From NCBI RefSeq assembly GCF_000731955.1, contig NZ_JNCK01000001.1, forward strand, positions 310,001 through 374,000: DNA of 64,000 nucleotides, written 5' to 3'. The notes under the pieces were generated by a model, which did no database searches, had not been told where the DNA came from, and saw only the letters and a program-made list of their open reading frames with translations. The translations under genes and the position numbers were made by a program. Source of the stretch: Halomonas zincidurans B6. Lineage in GTDB: Bacteria > Pseudomonadota > Gammaproteobacteria > Pseudomonadales > Halomonadaceae. This document shows, one piece after another, positions 1 to 9,992 of this stretch (within the stretch, counting starts at the first letter, position 1; the number at the start of each line of letters is the position of its first letter).

Positions 1-2188
<2,188 letters not shown>

Positions 2189-2343
2189 GGAGCGCTCTTG
2201 TGAAGATGGCGGCATCGGCCCGGCGGCCCGGCTAAGTTGTGCAAGTGAGCGGCGCGGCGGGCTCGGCCGAACGGCTGATGAAAATGGGCCCGATTATAGC
2301 GCCCGGGGTCGGCAACGTCATGAGTGGCCAGAAAGCTAGGCGC

Positions 2344-2778
2344 CTACAGCTTGTGCGCCTTCACCGGGTAGCCGCGCTGCTTGTAGGTCTGCCAGCAATC
2401 GCGCTTGGCAGTGAGGATGGCCTGGTGCTGGTTGATGATCTCGGCGACCCGCTCGAAGCGCGAGAACCATTCGGGGATCGTCAGACTCAGGTTGAGCATC
2501 GCCTCGCTGCCCGGCGCATCGAGGGCCGGCTCGGGCAGCGCCTGCCAGCCGATGGTCACCGGCACGTCGTGGCCGCTGTCGCTCAGCGCGTGCGGCACGT
2601 AACTGTCTTCGCGAAAGGTCCACAGCCGCTCGTCGAACGCCTGGGCCTCGTCCTCGTCCTGGGTGTGCACGTGCAGCCGGTAGCCCTTGCGGTAGATGGT
2701 CTCGGCCAGCCGGCAGGCGAAGTCGAGGCGCGCCTCGCGGGTGGTATCGGGCAGGATGTAGAAGTCGACGTGGGTCAC
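2344..2778 (-). CDS. holC: DNA polymerase III chi subunit
   Basis: Chi is the clamp-loader-associated subunit of the replicative polymerase that contacts single-strand binding protein. The 144-residue product has the expected family length and starts MTHVDFYILPD, with the family features YRLHVHTQDEDEAQAFDERLWTF and a central PVTIG segment. It is in line with valS downstream; in most relatives pepA lies directly upstream, but here ilvE and a repeat region come between them. No strong Shine-Dalgarno is visible. The start is fixed by the conserved N-terminus, because only repeat sequence lies upstream of it. Confidence 0.93.
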   Translation of the reverse strand: MTHVDFYILPDTTREARLDFACRLAETIYRKGYRLHVHTQDEDEAQAFDERLWTFREDSYVPHALSDSGHDVPVTIGWQALPEPALDAPGSEAMLNLSLTIPEWFSRFERVAEIINQHQAILTAKRDCWQTYKQRGYPVKAHKL

Positions 2779-2795
2779 GGCTAGGGCCTGATGAT

Positions 2796-2886
2796 GGGCT
2801 ATGGGCTATGGGCTACGGGCTATGGGCTACGGGCTACGGGCTACGGGCTACGGGCTACGGGCTACGGGCTATGGGCTATGGGCTAT
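2796..2886. repeat. Heptanucleotide tandem array, 13 units of GGGCTAY
   Basis: Thirteen uninterrupted 7-bp units, GGGCTAC or GGGCTAT, fill 91 bp directly upstream of holC. The only variation is C/T at the seventh base. A second array of the same heptamer in the opposite orientation lies at 40457-40515. Apparent open frames through the array (repeating GYGLRAT) are artefacts of the repeat. The function is unknown; variable copy number by replication slippage is likely. Confidence 0.95.
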
Positions 2887-2892
2887 GGGGGC

Positions 2893-2988
2893 GTGGGAGG
2901 GAATTTATTCCCGATGGCGGTGGGCACTGTACCTCCCCGGCCATACCGGGCGCCTGACGGCGCCAATCGGGAACAAGTTCCCTCCCAC
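2893..2988. repeat. REP-like 96-bp imperfect palindrome
   Basis: The element begins GTGGGAGGGAATTTATTCCC and ends with the near-complement ATCGGGAACAAGTTCCC plus TCCCAC. Each end is itself a small palindrome (GGGAAnnnnTTCCC). The core carries GGCGGTGGGC and GGCGCC blocks. A same-length copy in the same orientation is at 40322-40417, so this is a dispersed extragenic repeat. It starts 7 bp after the heptamer array. Confidence 0.9.
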
Positions 2989-3021
2989 AAAGGCCCCTGA
3001 CCATGCTCCTGAGCCACCTTC

Positions 3022-3044
3022 ATCGGGAACAAGTTCCCTCCCAC
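3022..3044. repeat. Half copy of the REP-like palindrome
   Basis: Twenty-three bases identical to the right end of the 2893-2988 element (ATCGGGAACAAGTTCCC followed by TCCCAC). It lies between that element and the 3' end of ilvE. Another isolated half copy is at 40270-40292, so both loci hold one full and one half element. Confidence 0.85.
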
Positions 3045-3105
3045 CCGGCTGCGAGTCGGCGCTGTACTGCTCGCGACTCGCAGCCCGTCGCCCGATTGCG
3101 AGGGC

Positions 3106-4203
3106 TTACGCCAGGCGCGTCAGCCAGCCGTGGGTATCCTCGCGGCGTCCGTACTGCAGGTCGAGCAGCTGGGTGCGCAGGCGCTTGCCGATCTCGCCGC
3201 CGCCGTCGACGAGGCGGATGCGCTCGTCGTCGCTGACCAGCTCGCCGATCGGCGTGACCACCGCCGCGGTGCCGCAGGCGAAGACTTCTTGGATCTCGCC
3301 GGAGGCGGCGCCGTCGCGCCATTCGTCGATGCTGATGTGGCGCTCTTCCGGGGTCAGGCCCTCATCGCGGGCCAGCTGCATGATCGAGTCGCGGGTCACC
3401 CCCTCGAGAATGGTGCCGGTCAGCTTGGGCGTGACGATCCGCCCGTCGCGGTAGACGAAGAACAGGTTCATGCCGCCGAGCTCCTCGACCCACTTGTTCT
3501 CCACCGCGTCGAGGAAGGCGACCTGAGCGCAGCCATGCGCCTCGGCTTCCTTCTGTGCGGCCAGCGAGGCGGCATAGTTGCCGCCGCACTTGGCGTAGCC
3601 GGTGCCGCCGGGGGCGGCGCGCTTGTAGTTCGACGACAGCCAGATCGATACCGGCTTGACGCCGCCCTTGAAGTACGCCGCCGCCGGCGAGGCGATCACG
3701 TAGTAGTCGACCTCCTTCGACGGGCGCACGCCGAGGAATTTCTCGCTGGCGATCATGAAAGGACGCAGGTAGAGACTGGTCTCCTCGGCGGCGCTGGCCG
3801 GGGTGGGCACCCAGGCGTCATCCTGGGCGACCAGGGCCTCGAGCGAGCCGATGAAGTCGTGGTCGCCGAGTTCGGGCAGTGCCAGGCGTCGCGCCGAGGC
3901 GCGAAAGCGCGCGGCGTTCTTCTCGGGGCGGAAGGTCCACACCGAGCCGTCGGCGTGCCGATAGGCCTTGATGCCCTCGAAGATTTCCTGGGCGTAGTGC
4001 AGCACGGCGGTGGCGGGGTCGAGGGTCAGCGGGCCGTAGGGGCGCACTTCATGACCGTGCCAACCCTTGTCCGCGGTCCAGCGGATATGCGCCATGTGGT
4101 CGCTGAAGTAACGGCCGAAGCCGGAATTGCCGAGGATCTCGTCACGGATGGCGGCATCCGTGGGGTGGGCGTTAGGCCGTACGTCAAAGCCAGAGGTGGT
4201 CAC
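3106..4203 (-). CDS. ilvE: Branched-chain amino acid aminotransferase
   Basis: A fold-type IV PLP enzyme that performs the last step of valine, leucine and isoleucine synthesis and the first step of their breakdown. The 365-residue product matches the longer BCAT subfamily (type II, bacterial/eukaryotic). It contains HYAQEIFEGIKAYRH, LYLRPFMIA and GGTGYAKCGGNYAAS, where K205 is the expected Schiff-base lysine, and a late EVFACGTAAVVTPIG motif that holds the cofactor phosphate. It is monocistronic in appearance, with 207 bp to pepA upstream and 327 bp of repeats to holC downstream. Its position between pepA and holC is unusual and suggests insertion into that cluster. Identification is secure. 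Confidence 0.95.
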   Translation of the reverse strand: MTTSGFDVRPNAHPTDAAIRDEILGNSGFGRYFSDHMAHIRWTADKGWHGHEVRPYGPLTLDPATAVLHYAQEIFEGIKAYRHADGSVWTFRPEKNAARFRASARRLALPELGDHDFIGSLEALVAQDDAWVPTPASAAEETSLYLRPFMIASEKFLGVRPSKEVDYYVIASPAAAYFKGGVKPVSIWLSSNYKRAAPGGTGYAKCGGNYAASLAAQKEAEAHGCAQVAFLDAVENKWVEELGGMNLFFVYRDGRIVTPKLTGTILEGVTRDSIMQLARDEGLTPEERHISIDEWRDGAASGEIQEVFACGTAAVVTPIGELVSDDERIRLVDGGGEIGKRLRTQLLDLQYGRREDTHGWLTRLA

Positions 4204-4329
4204 CGGAAGTCTCCGTTACAGGGCTGGGCCCCGGCGGGTGGCGAATCGCCGGGCCGTGGACCGTTGCGGTTGGGCGTCGCCATGCCGACCAGACCGGCGC
4301 AGCGAACGATGACAGCGAGAATGACATAC

Positions 4330-4363
4330 CCGACCCGAGCCGGGAAAGCCCGGCTCGGGTCGG
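4330..4363. terminator. Perfect 15-bp stem-loop between pepA and ilvE
   Basis: CCGACCCGAGCCGGG (4330-4344) and its exact complement (4349-4363) are separated by the loop AAAG. The stem lies 47 bp past the pepA stop on the minus strand. No U-tract follows on either strand, so it may be a non-canonical terminator or an mRNA-stabilising hairpin between pepA and ilvE. Confidence 0.5.
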
Positions 4364-4410
4364 TGCAGCGAGAATCAGCATGCAACGGCGTGTCGAGAAG
4401 CGCCGCGCGG

Positions 4411-5934
4411 CTACGCGACGTTTTCCGGGGTCTCGCCCAGCTCGGTCTCGCGATCCAGCAGGTATTGGGTCAGCAGGCCCACGGGGCGGCCGCTGGCGCC
4501 TTTCTGCTTGCCCGAGGTCCAGGCGGTGCCGGCGATGTCGAGGTGCGCCCAAGGGTAGGTATCGGTGAAGCGCGACAGGAAACACGCCGCGGTGATCGAG
4601 CCGGCCGGGCGCCCGCCGATGTTGGCCAGATCGGCGAAGTTGGAGTCGAGCTGGCTCTGGTAGTCGTCCCACAGCGGCATGTGCCAGGCACGATCCCAGG
4701 CGGTTTCGCCGGCGTCGAGCAGGTCCAGCGCCAAGTCGTCGTCGTTGGAAAACAGCCCGGTGGCATGATGGCCCAGGGCGATCACCGCCGCGCCGGTGAG
4801 GGTGGCGATGTCGACCACGCTGGCCGGCTGGTAGCGCTCGGCGTAGGTCAGCGCATCGCACAGCACCAGACGGCCTTCGGCGTCGGTATTGAGCACCTCG
4901 ACGGTCAGCCCCTTGAGGGTCTTGATGATGTCGCCGGGCTTGGTGGCACGGCCGTCGGGCATGTTCTCGGCGCTGGCGACGATCGCCACCACGTTGATCC
5001 GGGGCTTGAGCGCGAGCAGCGACTTGACGGTGCCGAACACGCTGGCGGCACCGCACATGTCGAACTTCATCTCGTCCATGTCGGCGCCCGGCTTGAGCGA
5101 GATGCCGCCGGTATCGAAGGTGATGCCCTTGCCGATGAGCACGTGGGGCGCCTCTTCAGCGTCGTCGGCGCCCTGGTAGCGCATCACGATCAGTCGCGAG
5201 GGCTCTTCGCTGCCGCGGCCCACCGACAGCAGCGAGTGCGCGCCGAGCGCCTCGAGCGCTTGTTCGTCGAGGATCTCGACATCGAGCGCGCCGGCCGAAT
5301 TGCGGCCGAGCTGCTCGGCCTGTGCCGCCAGATAGCGCGGCGTGCAGACGTTGCTCGGCAGGTTGCCCAGGGTACGCGCGTAGTTGATACCTTCGCCGAT
5401 GGCGCGGCCGACGAGGGCTCCGCGTTGGCCGGCGGTGGCTTCGGCGGCGTCGCTGAGCAGCAGCCCGACGCGCGACAAACGCGGAGCCGGCGCGGGCTCG
5501 GACTTGAATTCGCTGAAGCGATAGATGGCGCGCTGCGCGGCTTCGGCCGTCGCGCGGGCTTTCCAGTCAGCGTCGCGGTCGGGCACGGGCACGTCGCCAA
5601 AGGCCACCACGGCCTCGTCGAGCGGCAGTTTCACCAGCGCCTGGAAGGTGGCGTCCAGCGCGCTGCGCAGGCTGGCCTCGTTGCACTTGGCGCGCGTGCC
5701 GAGGCCGACCAGCATCAGGCGCTCGGCGGCCAGGCCCGGCGCGAAGGGAATCAACTGCACATTGCCGAGCCCGGCAGCGAAGTCGCCGCGCTCGATCAGC
5801 TGGCCGATCAGGCGCTCGCTGGCGTCGTCGAGCTTGGCGGCTACCGGGAGCAAGTCACCATCGGTGAATACCGGAACCACGAGGCAGGCCGTCTCGACCT
5901 TGGCCGGGTTGACGGTGAGAACAGGAAATTCCAT
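4411..5934 (-). CDS. pepA: Leucyl aminopeptidase (cytosol aminopeptidase)
   Basis: A hexameric M17 metallopeptidase that removes N-terminal residues in the cytosol; in E. coli the same protein also binds DNA in Xer recombination and carAB control. The 507-residue product starts MEFPVLTVN. The C-terminal catalytic domain holds KGITFDTGGISLKPG, the metal-ligand block MKFDMCGAASV and the M17 signature NTDAEGR at residues 349-355. The ATG at 5934 is preferred over upstream in-frame codons because it has GTGGAG six bases upstream and matches family N-termini. It is divergent from lptF (164 bp between starts), the same arrangement as in pseudomonads. Confidence 0.96.
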   Translation of the reverse strand: MEFPVLTVNPAKVETACLVVPVFTDGDLLPVAAKLDDASERLIGQLIERGDFAAGLGNVQLIPFAPGLAAERLMLVGLGTRAKCNEASLRSALDATFQALVKLPLDEAVVAFGDVPVPDRDADWKARATAEAAQRAIYRFSEFKSEPAPAPRLSRVGLLLSDAAEATAGQRGALVGRAIGEGINYARTLGNLPSNVCTPRYLAAQAEQLGRNSAGALDVEILDEQALEALGAHSLLSVGRGSEEPSRLIVMRYQGADDAEEAPHVLIGKGITFDTGGISLKPGADMDEMKFDMCGAASVFGTVKSLLALKPRINVVAIVASAENMPDGRATKPGDIIKTLKGLTVEVLNTDAEGRLVLCDALTYAERYQPASVVDIATLTGAAVIALGHHATGLFSNDDDLALDLLDAGETAWDRAWHMPLWDDYQSQLDSNFADLANIGGRPAGSITAACFLSRFTDTYPWAHLDIAGTAWTSGKQKGASGRPVGLLTQYLLDRETELGETPENVA

Positions 5935-6098
5935 GACATCTCCACGACAGATAGTGTGCGCGACCGCCTTGCTGACGAGACAGGCGAGCCGGGATTCTGG
6001 ATAATGCCGGCACTGACACATGGCCGGCTGAACTCCCCCAGTGTACGCAAAGCACTGTGCCATTGCATGGACCGTCATACAGCGTCAGGGAGACCGAT

Positions 6099-7178
6099 TT
6101 GATAATTTTCCGCTATCTGACCCGCGAGATACTGGTCACCATGGGGGCCGTTGCCGGCGTCCTGTTGCTGGTCATCATGGGCAGTCGCTTCATTCGCTAT
6201 TTTTCCAGCGCCGCCGAAGGCGAGATCCCGGTCAGCATGCTGGGCACCCTGATGCTCTTCAATCTGCCGGGCTTCCTCGAGCTGATCCTGCCGCTGGCGT
6301 TCTTCCTGGGCATCCTGCTGGCCTACGGCCAGCTCTATCTGAACAGCGAGATCACCGTGCTGGTGGCCTGCGGTACCAGTCCCAACCGGCTGCTGCGGGT
6401 GACCATGCTGCCCGCTGCGCTGATCACCCTGCTGGTGGCGCTGTGCAGTCTGTGGCTGACCCCGGCGGGCGGTCGCTATAACGAGATGCTGATCGAGGAG
6501 CAGCAGAGTCGGCTGGATTTTTCGGCGCTCACGCCGGGGCGCTTTCTGGACTTCGGTGATGGTCGTACCGCCTATACCGAGTCGTTCAACGACGATCAGA
6601 CGCGCATGCGTCAGGTCTTCATCAGCGAGCGTCAACAGCGCGACGACGGCAGCCCCGAAACCGTGGTGACACGGGCCGAGGGCGGCTATCAGACCACCGA
6701 TGAGCAAACCGGCAGCCGCTTTCTGGTGCTGACCGATGGCGAGCGCTACAGTGTCGAGCCAGGACGCAATGTCGCCGAACGGCTGGAATTCAGCACCTAT
6801 GCGGTGCGCCTGTCGCGTGCCGCGGAGATGGCCCAGCTCGACGACGCCGAGTACGCCTCGACGCCGGCGCTGATCGCCTCGGATGACGACGAGTCTATGG
6901 CCCAGCTGCAATGGCGGCTGAGCATGCCGCTGATGATTCCCATCCTGACCCTGCTGGCGTTGCCGCTGTCGCGGGTCAACCCCCGCCAGGGGCGCTTCGC
7001 CAAGCTGCTGCCGGCGATCTTTCTGCACATCAGCTACCTCAGCCTGCTGCTGGCGGCGCTCGATGCCATCGGTCGTGGCTCGCTGTCGCCGGCCATCGGC
7101 ATGTGGCCAATCCACGCGGTCTATCTGCTGCTCGGGCTAGGCTTGCTGCGACGTTCGCAACTGGGAGGCAATCGCTGA
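6099..7178 (+). CDS. lptF: LPS export ABC transporter permease LptF
   Basis: One of the two inner-membrane permeases of LptB2FG, which pulls lipopolysaccharide out of the inner membrane and feeds it to LptC. The 359-residue product has the family layout: a cytoplasmic IIFRYLTREI start, transmembrane segments in the first 110 residues, a periplasmic beta-jellyroll domain (about 125-255), and three C-terminal helices. The start is a TTG at 6099, six bases after AGGGAG, which gives the expected M-I-I-F-R-Y N-terminus. The upstream ATG at 6057 would add 14 residues overlapping the pepA control region. It overlaps lptG by one base (TGATG), showing translational coupling. Confidence 0.94.
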   Translation: MIIFRYLTREILVTMGAVAGVLLLVIMGSRFIRYFSSAAEGEIPVSMLGTLMLFNLPGFLELILPLAFFLGILLAYGQLYLNSEITVLVACGTSPNRLLRVTMLPAALITLLVALCSLWLTPAGGRYNEMLIEEQQSRLDFSALTPGRFLDFGDGRTAYTESFNDDQTRMRQVFISERQQRDDGSPETVVTRAEGGYQTTDEQTGSRFLVLTDGERYSVEPGRNVAERLEFSTYAVRLSRAAEMAQLDDAEYASTPALIASDDDESMAQLQWRLSMPLMIPILTLLALPLSRVNPRQGRFAKLLPAIFLHISYLSLLLAALDAIGRGSLSPAIGMWPIHAVYLLLGLGLLRRSQLGGNR

Positions 7179-8242
7179 TGCTGGCCGACCGTTTCGACCG
7201 TTACATCGCCCGCAACGTGCTGGCGGCGATGCTGGTGGTACAGCTGGTCCTGCTCGGGCTCGACCTGGTGATCAGTTTCATCAACGATCTCAACGACGTC
7301 GAAGGCAACTACAGCGCTTTCGACGTGCTGCTCTATCTGGGCCTGCGCTTGCCCTGGCGGTTCTATCAGTACGCCCCGGTGGCGGTATTGATTGGCGCGC
7401 TGATCGGGCTGGGCAGCATGGCCTCGAGCAACGAACTGACGGTGATGCGCGCTGCCGGGCGCTCGCTGGTGCGCATTCTCTGGGGGGTGATGAAGCCGGT
7501 CGGCCTGGTGGTGATCCTGCTGCTGGTGATCGCCGAATTCGTGACGCCGCGCAGCGAGCAGTTCGCCGAGGCGTGGCGGCTCGAGCAACTGGAGGGCGCC
7601 GGTGCGGTACTCAGCCAGCGCGGCGGTTGGCAACGCGAGGGCGATGCCTTCTATCGCTTCGGGGCGATCCGCGCTGACGATACCGTGATCGACCTGACCC
7701 GTTATCGCTTCGAAGGCCAGCGGCTGACCGAGGCCACTCATGCGCAGCGCGCCGTATGGCAGGGCGATCGTTGGGTACTCGAAAACGTCGACACTACCCG
7801 CTTCACTGATACCACCACCGAAACGCAGCAGGCGCGCCGGCAAGTCTGGCAGACCGCGTTCTCGCCGGCCCAGCTCAACCGGCTATTGCGCGATATTGAA
7901 AGTCAGGCACCCAGCGAGCTGTGGGCCTATGCGCAGTATCTGCATTCTCAGGGGCTCGCCGCCACCCAGCCGCTGCTGTATTTCTGGCAGAAGCTGATCA
8001 TGCCGCTGACTCTGGTGTCGCTGGTGCTGGTCGCGGCCTCGTTCGTGTTCGGCCCGTTGCGCAGTGTTGCTGCGGGCACCCGGGTGTTCTACGGGGTGAT
8101 CGTCGGGCTGAGTTTCAAGTACTTGCAGGACCTGCTGGCACCGGCCTCGACGCTGTTCGGCTTCTCGCCGATCTGGGCGGTGCTGACGCCGACCCTGGTC
8201 TCTGCGGCGTTGGGGTTGTATCTGTTGCGACGCAGCGGCTAG
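7178..8242 (+). CDS. lptG: LPS export ABC transporter permease LptG
   Basis: Partner permease of LptF. The 354-residue product begins MLADRFDRYIARNVL, with N-terminal helices containing LGLRLPWRFYQYAPVAVLIG, the cytoplasmic coupling region SSNELTVMRAAG, a periplasmic domain (about 125-270) and C-terminal helices ending LGLYLLRRSG. The ATG sits in the TGATG overlap with lptF, so the pair is translated together. Its TAG stop (8240-8242) lies inside the CTAG that begins the MITE-like element 8239-8405, so that element abuts the coding region exactly. No LptB ATPase gene is in the window. Confidence 0.94.
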   Translation: MLADRFDRYIARNVLAAMLVVQLVLLGLDLVISFINDLNDVEGNYSAFDVLLYLGLRLPWRFYQYAPVAVLIGALIGLGSMASSNELTVMRAAGRSLVRILWGVMKPVGLVVILLLVIAEFVTPRSEQFAEAWRLEQLEGAGAVLSQRGGWQREGDAFYRFGAIRADDTVIDLTRYRFEGQRLTEATHAQRAVWQGDRWVLENVDTTRFTDTTTETQQARRQVWQTAFSPAQLNRLLRDIESQAPSELWAYAQYLHSQGLAATQPLLYFWQKLIMPLTLVSLVLVAASFVFGPLRSVAAGTRVFYGVIVGLSFKYLQDLLAPASTLFGFSPIWAVLTPTLVSAALGLYLLRRSG

Positions 8243-8405
8243 GAGCCCGTCGGACTTGACACTGACCTACTGCGAATCCCGGCCTTTCGGCCAATTCCAT
8301 CGATCCATTTCGTTAAATAGCGCGCTATTCGCCTCAATCGATCGATAAATTTGACTCGAAACCCGTGCTTCTCGTGACGATCGGCCAAGCCCGACAGACT
8401 CCTAG
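8239..8405. mobile_element. MITE-like element with 20-bp terminal inverted repeats
   Basis: A 167-bp non-coding element. The left end CTAGGAGCCCGTCGGACTTG and the inverted right end CTAGGAGTCTGTCGGGCTTG match at 17 of 20 positions. The outermost CTAG is palindromic and could be the target duplication rather than part of the repeat. The interior has further inverted sequence, including AATAGCGCGCTATT and several GATCGAT blocks, and no reading frame. Size, ends and lack of coding fit a miniature inverted-repeat element moved in trans by an IS; which IS cannot be told from this window. Confidence 0.75.
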
Positions 8406-8473
8406 AACGTTCCATGACATACGTTAGCGACCGGCCATCGCGGGCATGGTGTTGCGATTATGGTTGCGGTTCG

Positions 8474-8496
8474 GTATGCGAATCATTTACATTACC
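8474..8496. promoter_or_regulatory. Possible Fur-type iron box upstream of bfd
   Basis: The AT-rich stretch TGCGAATCATTTACATTACC resembles the Fur consensus GATAATGATAATCATTATC in its central AATCATT half and its spacing. It lies about 25 bp before the bfd start. bfd is an iron-starvation gene under Fur in Pseudomonas and E. coli, so the location is sensible, but the match is only partial. Confidence 0.35.
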
Positions 8497-8520
8497 TTCG
8501 CGATGCCAAGCGAGGTGCTT

Positions 8521-8769
8521 ATGTACGTATGTCTATGCAAGGGCGTTTCCGACAAGGCCATCCGCCAGGCGGTGGCACAGGGCGCGCGTAGTTGGCGCGA
8601 CGTCCGCGAGCAGACCGGCTGCGCGACCCAGTGCGGCAAGTGCGCCTGCATGGGCAAGACGATCGCTCGCAATGCCATGGCGCAATGCGCCCTGGAGCAA
8701 GGCGTCGCTGAGCAATCCGCCGCGATGCGCCAGCCGGCGATGCTGACCGACTTGGCTTACGCGCTCTGA
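8521..8769 (+). CDS. bfd: Bacterioferritin-associated ferredoxin
   Basis: A small [2Fe-2S] protein that reduces the iron core of bacterioferritin so that stored iron is released. The 82-residue product starts MYVCLCKGVSDKAI. The cluster ligands C4, C6, C38 and C41 follow the CxC-x31-CxxC spacing of the Bfd/BFD-like domain. An additional C43 follows. The start at 8521 is chosen because GAGGTG precedes it closely and it matches family N-termini; the upstream ATG at 8446 would add an unrelated hydrophobic leader. It is followed by bfr 195 bp downstream in the same direction, so the release factor and the store are neighbours. Confidence 0.93.
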   Translation: MYVCLCKGVSDKAIRQAVAQGARSWRDVREQTGCATQCGKCACMGKTIARNAMAQCALEQGVAEQSAAMRQPAMLTDLAYAL

Positions 8770-8964
8770 TTAAGCGTCGCCGACTCAGCGATCAAAGTCG
8801 CCCTCGTTATGATCCGCCAACCCTTGTCATCTGCAAGTGACTATACGTAACACATTGCCTTTATTGGACTTTTTTCTTCTTGTCGGCAATACTTCCAGTA
8901 TCGACAATGCTGGGTGTAATCGTGTGCCCGGCGCAGGCAGAGCAAGGCGGATGAGGAGATTCCC

Positions 8965-9447
8965 ATGAAAGGCGATAGCAAGGTCATCGAGCACCTCAAC
9001 AAGGCGTTGGGCAACGAGCTGGTGGCGATCAACCAGTACTTCCTGCACGCCAAGATGTACAAGGACTGGGGGCTGCTCGGTCTGGCCAAGTGGGAATACG
9101 ACGAATCGATCGAGGAGATGCGCCACGCCGATGCCTATATCGAGCGCATCCTGTTCCTCGAGGGACTGCCCAACCTGCAGGACCTGGGCAAGCTGCGCAT
9201 CGGCGAAAACACCCGCGAAATGCTCGAAAGCGACCTGGCCATCGAGCACGAGGGGCGCAACGATCTGATCGAGGCGATCGCCTATTGCGAGCAGGTGCGG
9301 GATTACGTCAGCCGTGACCTGTTCCGCAAGGTCCTCGACGACGAGGAAGAGCACATCGACATCATCGAAACCGAGCTCGGCCTGATCGACAAGGTGGGCC
9401 TCGAGAATTACCTGCAGAAGAAGATGCACGAGTCCGACGAGGGCTGA
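8965..9447 (+). CDS. bfr: Bacterioferritin (heme-containing iron store)
   Basis: A 24-subunit ferritin that oxidises Fe(II) and stores it as a mineral. The 160-residue product has every hallmark: E18, E51, H54, E94, E127 and H130 positions of the dinuclear ferroxidase centre are filled as expected, and M52 (in IEEMRHADAYIER) is the heme-bridging methionine that separates bacterioferritin from heme-free ferritin. ATGAGGAG lies just before the start. The 195-bp gap from bfd leaves room for its own promoter, consistent with opposite iron responses of the two genes in relatives. Confidence 0.96.
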   Translation: MKGDSKVIEHLNKALGNELVAINQYFLHAKMYKDWGLLGLAKWEYDESIEEMRHADAYIERILFLEGLPNLQDLGKLRIGENTREMLESDLAIEHEGRNDLIEAIAYCEQVRDYVSRDLFRKVLDDEEEHIDIIETELGLIDKVGLENYLQKKMHESDEG

Positions 9448-9812
9448 ATGCGTGCAGGCGCCTGACCGGTGTTGTGCGAAAATGTGCCCCGCGGAAGCTG
9501 TGTGAAGACCGCTTCCTGAACTGGCAAGATGGCCGTGGACTCACCCGTTCACGGCTATTGTTGTAGGCGACACCGGCAAGGATCGCCCCGCGGCCAGACT
9601 CCCGCTGCTTTCTACTAGCCTTGAAGACTCCGTCCCGCAAGATCGCCCGGTGCGGGTGGTTGGTGCCCTGTGGGGATCCCCTGGGCGTATCGAAATGGGG
9701 GCGGCAAGACATGTACCGTGGCAAGTACCCCCGAAGGGCTGGTGGAAATCCACGCCGGGGCTTATGTTGAGGGCACATGGTTCGTTATGACGGTCAGTCA
9801 CGGAGTCCTGCC
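9448..9812. other. 365-bp gap without a recognised gene
   Basis: Between bfr and the small membrane protein. Minus-strand frames here are arginine/proline-rich and have no ribosome binding site or recognisable motif. An inverted repeat CCGTG...CACGG at about 9532-9555 lacks a T-run. No terminator, RNA or repeat was recognised. Confidence 0.5.
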
Positions 9813-9992
9813 ATGACCCGCACGCTGAAACCGCCACCCCGGCGTGGTGCGATGCGTCGCAAGCCCCGCACGGCCCGGGCCACCGGCCGGCCCCTGGATA
9901 TCGACCGACTGCTCGACCGGTTGGTGAGCGTCGCCGTGCTCGTCGCGCTGACGGTCGGGCTTGCAGCGCTGGTGGTGAGCCTGCTCGACTAG
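9813..9992 (+). CDS. Small single-span membrane protein of unknown function
   Basis: A 59-residue product starting MTRTLKPPPRRG. A strongly basic, Arg/Pro-rich N-terminal half (about residues 1-30) is followed by one hydrophobic helix of roughly 20 residues (VSVAVLVALTVGLAALVVSLL) that ends the protein. By the positive-inside rule the basic half would be cytoplasmic. CGGAG eight bases before the ATG supports the start. It does not resemble a known family to me. Its stop overlaps the end of the convergent MFS pseudogene by four bases. The helix and ribosome binding site argue for a real gene, but the short length leaves doubt. Confidence 0.5.
   Translation: MTRTLKPPPRRGAMRRKPRTARATGRPLDIDRLLDRLVSVAVLVALTVGLAALVVSLLD

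Noticed and set aside
2791..3454. Plus-strand frames across the heptamer array and REP (repeating GYGLRAT peptides)
   Set aside because: They arise from the 7-bp repeat read in three frames, lack a ribosome binding site and run antisense into ilvE.
3130..6102. Very long plus-strand open frame of about 990 codons
   Set aside because: It is antisense to ilvE and pepA, which have clear family motifs; long antisense frames are common at this GC content.
9362..9837. Two minus-strand frames of 98 and 138 codons in the bfr downstream gap
   Set aside because: No ribosome binding site and low-complexity Arg/Pro/Ser composition typical of random high-GC frames.
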